From Pseudomonas sp. R84 (GTDB lineage: Bacteria; Pseudomonadota; Gammaproteobacteria; Pseudomonadales; Pseudomonadaceae): a stretch of DNA of 64,000 nt. The position numbers were made by a program, and so were the translations under genes. The stretch's first letter is position 1; each line of letters starts with the position of its first letter. This document shows positions 61,284 through 64,000 of this stretch, one piece after another. Location: the NCBI RefSeq assembly GCF_009834515.1, contig NZ_CP019426.1, positions 4,081,501 through 4,145,500 on the forward strand, read 5' to 3'. The notes below the pieces were generated by a model that did not search any database, was not told the origin of the DNA, and worked only from the letters and a program-made list of their open reading frames with translations.

Positions 61284-63998
61284 ATGGCCACTATCCACGT
61301 AGACGGCAAAGCGCTCGAAGTCGACGGGGCAGACAACCTGTTACAGGCATGTCTGTCGCTGGGCCTCGACATCCCTTATTTCTGCTGGCACCCCGCGCTT
61401 GGTAGCGTCGGGGCCTGCCGCCAGTGCGCGGTCAAGCAGTACACCGACGAGAACGACACCCGTGGTCGCATCGTCATGTCCTGCATGACCCCGGCCACCG
61501 ACAACACCTGGATCTCCATCGAAGATGAAGAATCCAAAGCGTTCCGCGCCAGTGTTGTTGAATGGCTGATGACCAACCACCCGCACGACTGCCCTGTGTG
61601 CGAAGAAGGCGGTCATTGCCACCTGCAAGACATGACAGTGATGACCGGCCACAACGAGCGCCGTTATCGCTTCACCAAACGCACCCACCAGAACCAGCAA
61701 CTGGGCCCGTTCATTTCCCACGAAATGAACCGCTGCATCGCTTGCTATCGCTGCGTGCGCTTCTACAAGGATTACGCTGGCGGCACCGACCTCGGTGTGT
61801 TCGGCGCCCACGACAACGTGTACTTCGGTCGCGTTGAAGACGGCACCCTCGAAAGCGAGTTCTCCGGCAACCTCACCGAGGTCTGCCCGACCGGTGTGTT
61901 CACCGACAAGACTCACTCCGAGCGCTACAACCGTAAGTGGGACATGCAGTTCGCGCCGAGCATCTGCCATGGCTGCTCGAGCGGTTGCAACATCTCCCCG
62001 GGCGAGCGTTACGGCGAACTGCGTCGCATCGAAAACCGTTTCAACGGTTCGGTGAACCAGTACTTCCTGTGCGACCGTGGCCGTTTCGGTTATGGCTACG
62101 TCAACCGTACCGACCGTCCACGTCAGCCGCTGCTGGCCGACGGCACCAAGCTCGGTCTGGATGCCGCGCTGGATAAAGCCGCTGACCTGCTGCGCGGTCG
62201 CAACATCGTCGGTATCGGTTCGCCGCGCGCCAGCCTCGAAAGCAACTATGCGTTGCGCGAACTGGTCGGCGCCGAGCACTTCTACTCGGGTATCGAAGCG
62301 TCCGAACTGGAGCGCATCCGTCTGGTCCTGCAAGTGCTGAAAGACAGCCCGTTGCCTGTGCCGAACATGCGCGACATCGAAGACCACGATGCGATTTTCG
62401 TCCTCGGTGAAGACCTGACCCAGACCGCCGCCCGTGTGGCGCTGTCCCTGCGTCAATCGGTCAAGGGCAAAGCTGAAGACATGGCCGAAGCCATGCGCGT
62501 TCAGCCTTGGCTCGACGCCGCCGTGAAGAACATCGGTCAGCACGCGCTGAACCCGCTGTTCATCGCCAGCCTGGCTGAAACCAAGCTCGACGACATCGCT
62601 GAAGAATGCGTACACGCTGCTCCGGATGACTTGGCACGCATCGGTTTCGCCGTTGCTCACGCACTGGACGCCAGCGCGCCGGCCGTTGAAGGTCTGGACG
62701 CCGAAGCACTGGAACTGGCTCAGCGTATTGCTGACGCCCTGCTCGCTGCCAAACGTCCGCTGATCATCGCCGGTACTTCGCTGGGCTCCAAAGCCTTGAT
62801 CGAAGCCGCTGCCAACATCGCCAAGGCCCTAAAGCTGCGCGAGAAAAACGGTTCGATCAGCCTGATCGTGCCGGAAGCCAACAGCCTTGGTCTGGCCATG
62901 CTCGGTGGCGAATCGGTGGATGCGGCGCTGCAAGCCGTCATCGACGGTAAGGCTGACGCGATCGTTGTGCTGGAAAACGATCTGTACACCCGCACCGCCA
63001 AAGACAAGGTCGATGCTGCACTGAACGCTGCGCAAGTGGTGATCGTTGCTGACCATCAGAAGACGGCTACCAGCGACCGCGCGCACCTGGTGCTGCCAGC
63101 CGCAAGCTTCGCTGAAGGCGACGGTACTTTGGTCAGCCAGGAAGGTCGCGCCCAGCGCTTCTTCCAGGTTTTCGACCCGCAATACATGGATGCGAGCATT
63201 CTGGTTCACGAAGGCTGGCGCTGGCTGCACGCCCTGCGCGCGACCCTGCTGAACCAGCCGATCGACTGGACGCAACTCGACCACGTCACCGCTGCCGTTG
63301 CTTCGAGCACCGAGCAACTGGCGCGTATCGTCGACGCTGCACCATCGGCGGCGTTCCGCATCAAGGGTCTGAAACTGGCGCGTGAGCCGCTGCGTTATTC
63401 CGGTCGCACCGCGATGCGCGCCGACATCAGCGTTCACGAACCACGCACCCCGCAAGACAAAGACACCGCGTTCGCCTTCTCCATGGAAGGTTATTCGGGC
63501 TCTGCCGAACCGCGTCAGCAGGTGCCATTTGCATGGTCGCCGGGCTGGAACTCGCCACAAGCGTGGAACAAGTTCCAGGACGAAGTCGGCGGTCACATCC
63601 GTGCTGGCGACCCGGGCACCCGCCTGATCGAAAGCACTGGCGATTCGCTGAACTGGTTCGCTGCAGCACCACGTGCGTTCAACCCGGCGCCGGGCACCTG
63701 GCAAGCCGTGCCGTTCTTCCACTTGTTCGGCAGCGAAGAGAACTCTTCGAAAGCCGCACCGGTTCAAGAGCGCATTCCGGCTCCGTACGTGGCTCTGGCC
63801 AAGTCGGAAGCGGATCGTCTGGGCGTCAATGACGGTGCCCTGCTGAGCCTGAACGTGGCCGGTCAGACCCTGCGTCTGCCGCTGCGTATCAATGAAGAAC
63901 TGGGCGCAGGTCTGGTGGCATTGCCTGCGGGCATCGCCGGCATTCCACCGGCATTCGCCGGCGTATCCGTCGACGGTCTGCAGGAGGCAGCGCAATGA
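61284..63998 (+). CDS. nuoG: NADH-quinone oxidoreductase subunit G
   Basis: A 904-residue iron-sulfur subunit of the NADH module. The [2Fe-2S] ligands are in [21 protein letters not shown] and MSCMTPA, the [4Fe-4S] set with one histidine in [14 protein letters not shown], a third in [13 protein letters not shown] with CPTGVF, and an extra cluster N7-type set [10 protein letters not shown]. The rest is a molybdopterin-oxidoreductase-like fold without cofactor. The stop overlaps the nuoH start. Confidence 0.96.
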   Translation: MATIHVDGKALEVDGADNLLQACLSLGLDIPYFCWHPALGSVGACRQCAVKQYTDENDTRGRIVMSCMTPATDNTWISIEDEESKAFRASVVEWLMTNHPHDCPVCEEGGHCHLQDMTVMTGHNERRYRFTKRTHQNQQLGPFISHEMNRCIACYRCVRFYKDYAGGTDLGVFGAHDNVYFGRVEDGTLESEFSGNLTEVCPTGVFTDKTHSERYNRKWDMQFAPSICHGCSSGCNISPGERYGELRRIENRFNGSVNQYFLCDRGRFGYGYVNRTDRPRQPLLADGTKLGLDAALDKAADLLRGRNIVGIGSPRASLESNYALRELVGAEHFYSGIEASELERIRLVLQVLKDSPLPVPNMRDIEDHDAIFVLGEDLTQTAARVALSLRQSVKGKAEDMAEAMRVQPWLDAAVKNIGQHALNPLFIASLAETKLDDIAEECVHAAPDDLARIGFAVAHALDASAPAVEGLDAEALELAQRIADALLAAKRPLIIAGTSLGSKALIEAAANIAKALKLREKNGSISLIVPEANSLGLAMLGGESVDAALQAVIDGKADAIVVLENDLYTRTAKDKVDAALNAAQVVIVADHQKTATSDRAHLVLPAASFAEGDGTLVSQEGRAQRFFQVFDPQYMDASILVHEGWRWLHALRATLLNQPIDWTQLDHVTAAVASSTEQLARIVDAAPSAAFRIKGLKLAREPLRYSGRTAMRADISVHEPRTPQDKDTAFAFSMEGYSGSAEPRQQVPFAWSPGWNSPQAWNKFQDEVGGHIRAGDPGTRLIESTGDSLNWFAAAPRAFNPAPGTWQAVPFFHLFGSEENSSKAAPVQERIPAPYVALAKSEADRLGVNDGALLSLNVAGQTLRLPLRINEELGAGLVALPAGIAGIPPAFAGVSVDGLQEAAQ

Positions 63999-64000
63999 CC
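63995..64000 (+). CDS. nuoH: Start of nuoH (NADH-quinone oxidoreductase subunit H), truncated by the window
   Basis: ATG ACC at 63995-64000 overlaps the nuoG stop as ATGA and has a perfect AGGAGG ribosome site at 63982-63987, spacing 7. In Pseudomonas nuoH is next and often begins MTW. Only two codons are inside the window, so the call rests on position. Confidence 0.7.

Overview
This window is a stretch of a Pseudomonas chromosome, most likely from the P. fluorescens group. The evidence is gene order and protein sequence: clpS-clpA beside cspD, divergent icd and monomeric idh, aat-bpt-infA, a nuo operon with fused nuoCD, and many short inverted repeats with cores such as GAGCGAGCCTGCTCGCGA, which are typical of that group. 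GC content is high, coding density is about 90%, and there are no tRNA or rRNA genes, insertion sequences, prophage genes or CRISPR arrays. It is mainly core genome with a modest accessory layer in the first 25 kb.

Layout. 1-24.6 kb is a patchwork of small, mostly single-gene units: acetyltransferases, a MATE exporter with a YceI protein, a periplasmic chorismate mutase, a secreted tandem-repeat protein, a membrane diguanylate cyclase, a cytochrome c, a MocR regulator divergent from an EamA exporter, an AraC regulator divergent from an AhpD-like protein, a SulP transporter, a TetR regulator, gamma-glutamyltransferase, Ogt, NudK, and a chitin module (AA10 lytic polysaccharide monooxygenase plus GH18 chitinase) followed by a hemerythrin. 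24.8-27.2 kb is the tusDCBE sulfur-relay operon, translationally coupled to a TrpD2/YbiB-like gene. 28.4-36 kb is a minus-strand housekeeping run: cysG, serS, crcB, rarA, lolA, ftsK. 36.3-39.1 kb is trxB, aat, bpt, infA. 39.1-40.0 kb is a repeat-rich island. 40.1-47.3 kb holds clpA, clpS, cspD, icd and idh. 47.5-52.9 kb holds nudJ, mnmA, hflD, purB, roxA and a GNAT gene. 53.1-55.7 kb holds a secretin-N-like protein and aceA. From 56.3 kb to the end is nuoA, nuoB, nuoCD, nuoE, nuoF, nuoG and the first codons of nuoH.

How genes work together. TusBCDE passes sulfur to MnmA, encoded 22 kb away, for 2-thiouridine in tRNA. Aat, Bpt, ClpS, ClpA and FtsK include the parts of the N-end-rule pathway. 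Icd, Idh and AceA form the isocitrate branch point, and the nuo operon oxidises the NADH produced downstream. The AA10 enzyme and chitinase would attack crystalline chitin together, and both lack a classical signal peptide.

Most interesting signal. A ~310-bp dispersed element occurs three times (11574-11892, 39190-39440 inverted, 39694-40007). Comparing the copies by eye shows base-pair covariation in at least four stems and G-T wobbles that fit only one strand. This suggests a structured RNA, although the open frames across it look superficially like genes. A second structured stretch with a good promoter lies upstream of aceA. All comparisons were made by reading; no searches were run.
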